NCBI RefSeq assembly: GCF_001438805.1
Contig: NZ_JQCF01000021.1
Location: 1-41,336, forward strand
Direction: 5' to 3'
Source: Companilactobacillus kimchiensis
GTDB lineage: Bacteria; Bacillota; Bacilli; Lactobacillales; Lactobacillaceae
DNA length: 41,336 nucleotides
The notes under the pieces were generated by a model, which was not told the DNA's origin, made no database searches, and saw only the letters and a program-made list of their open reading frames with translations. Within the stretch, counting starts at the first letter, position 1; each line of letters opens with the position of its first letter. Below, one piece after another: positions 41,036 through 41,336 of the stretch. Made by a program: the position numbers and the translations under genes.

Positions 41036-41336
41036 TTTGGTTCTTACTCATGATTGATTAAAGCATAAATTAACGGAGTTATTATTATGCTGCCGTCTTC
41101 CGCTTGGCAATATCGGGGGCTGGAACGCAGTGGACATCGTTTTGAACCAATTTGAAGTGCAAAATTGTTTCAAAAGCGAGTCTTTCACTAACCTAGCAAA
41201 ATACGCTAGGTAAGAGAAATCTCACTGCTGAGCCCCCGAATTGCTGTCGCTTCAGACTAAATATTCATTTTTATTTTTACCAGCATGAACTGTTTTTAAA
41301 TATATAGATAATAAAAGCCATACCAATTTAAATTTG
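41036..41336 (+). repeat. Composite intergenic repeat, unit G (cut by window end)
   Basis: Only the plus arm and the start of the centre are present. It begins near TTCTTACTCATG (41041) and has the hairpin AGCATAA/TTATGCT. CGTCTTCCG, the outer helix TTGGCAATATCGGGGGC with GCCCCCGAATTGCTG, and the two inner hairpins as in units C and F follow. The end is CTTCAGACTA (41250-41259). The minus arm should lie just beyond the window. Confidence 0.8.

Overview
The window looks like a low-GC chromosomal segment of a lactic acid bacterium of the family Lactobacillaceae. The evidence is a phosphoketolase, a WxL surface protein, a BspA-type surface protein, PepO, a choloylglycine-hydrolase-family enzyme and a D-aspartate-ligase-like ATP-grasp enzyme, with strong AGGAGG ribosome sites. 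A Companilactobacillus-type genome would fit, but that is inference. No tRNA, rRNA, CRISPR array or phage module was seen.

Layout. 1-0.9 kb: a decayed IS1182-type transposase whose last hairpin doubles as a terminator. 0.97-3.1 kb: a DyP-type peroxidase divergent from a choloylglycine-hydrolase-family enzyme. 3.2-6.5 kb: a GntR/UTRA regulator and phosphoketolase, with matching palindromic operators before each gene. 6.7-10.2 kb: a 1157-residue lectin-like WxL surface protein behind a near-perfect cre site. 10.4-10.7 kb: two tiny genes, a 32-residue cationic peptide and a 61-residue two-helix membrane protein. 10.8-13.1 kb (minus): a PNPOx-like flavoprotein and an MFS exporter/HxlR regulator pair. 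13.7-16.8 kb: an aromatic-amino-acid-type ABC importer operon behind a phenylalanine-rich leader peptide and a chain of mutually exclusive hairpins ending in a terminator. 17.1-19.7 kb: tyrosine phosphatase, a glycerate-kinase-like protein and a universal stress protein. 20.3-22.7 kb (minus): a 790-residue secreted protein. 22.8-26 kb: DNA-3-methyladenine glycosylase I, an unknown protein, a small ABC transporter and a GNAT acetyltransferase. 26.1-35.8 kb: metallophosphoesterase, AsnB-type amidotransferase, a 5'-damaged BspA-type gene, a D-aspartate-ligase-like enzyme with a second UspA protein, and PepO. 36.5-41 kb: a MacB/FtsX-type ABC transporter, an atypical short-chain dehydrogenase and a MerR regulator.

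The strongest unexplained signal is a family of about 0.55-0.6 kb intergenic elements (four complete pairs, one cut by the window edge, one short relative). Each complete unit has two convergent structured arms of about 190-215 bp with matched terminal inverted repeats. Three of the four units carry a terminator-like hairpin between the arms. The helices inside the arms change sequence from copy to copy but stay complementary, which suggests a maintained RNA or DNA fold. The second strong signal is the apparent ribosome-mediated phenylalanine attenuator at 13.8-14.1 kb, in a position where Firmicutes more usually carry a T-box.

Functional links: the GntR protein probably controls itself and phosphoketolase. 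The exporter and HxlR protein form a control pair. AsnB and the ATP-grasp ligase may together make and amidate the D-Asp/D-Asn peptidoglycan cross-bridge. All functions are read from sequence features and family memory; no search was run.
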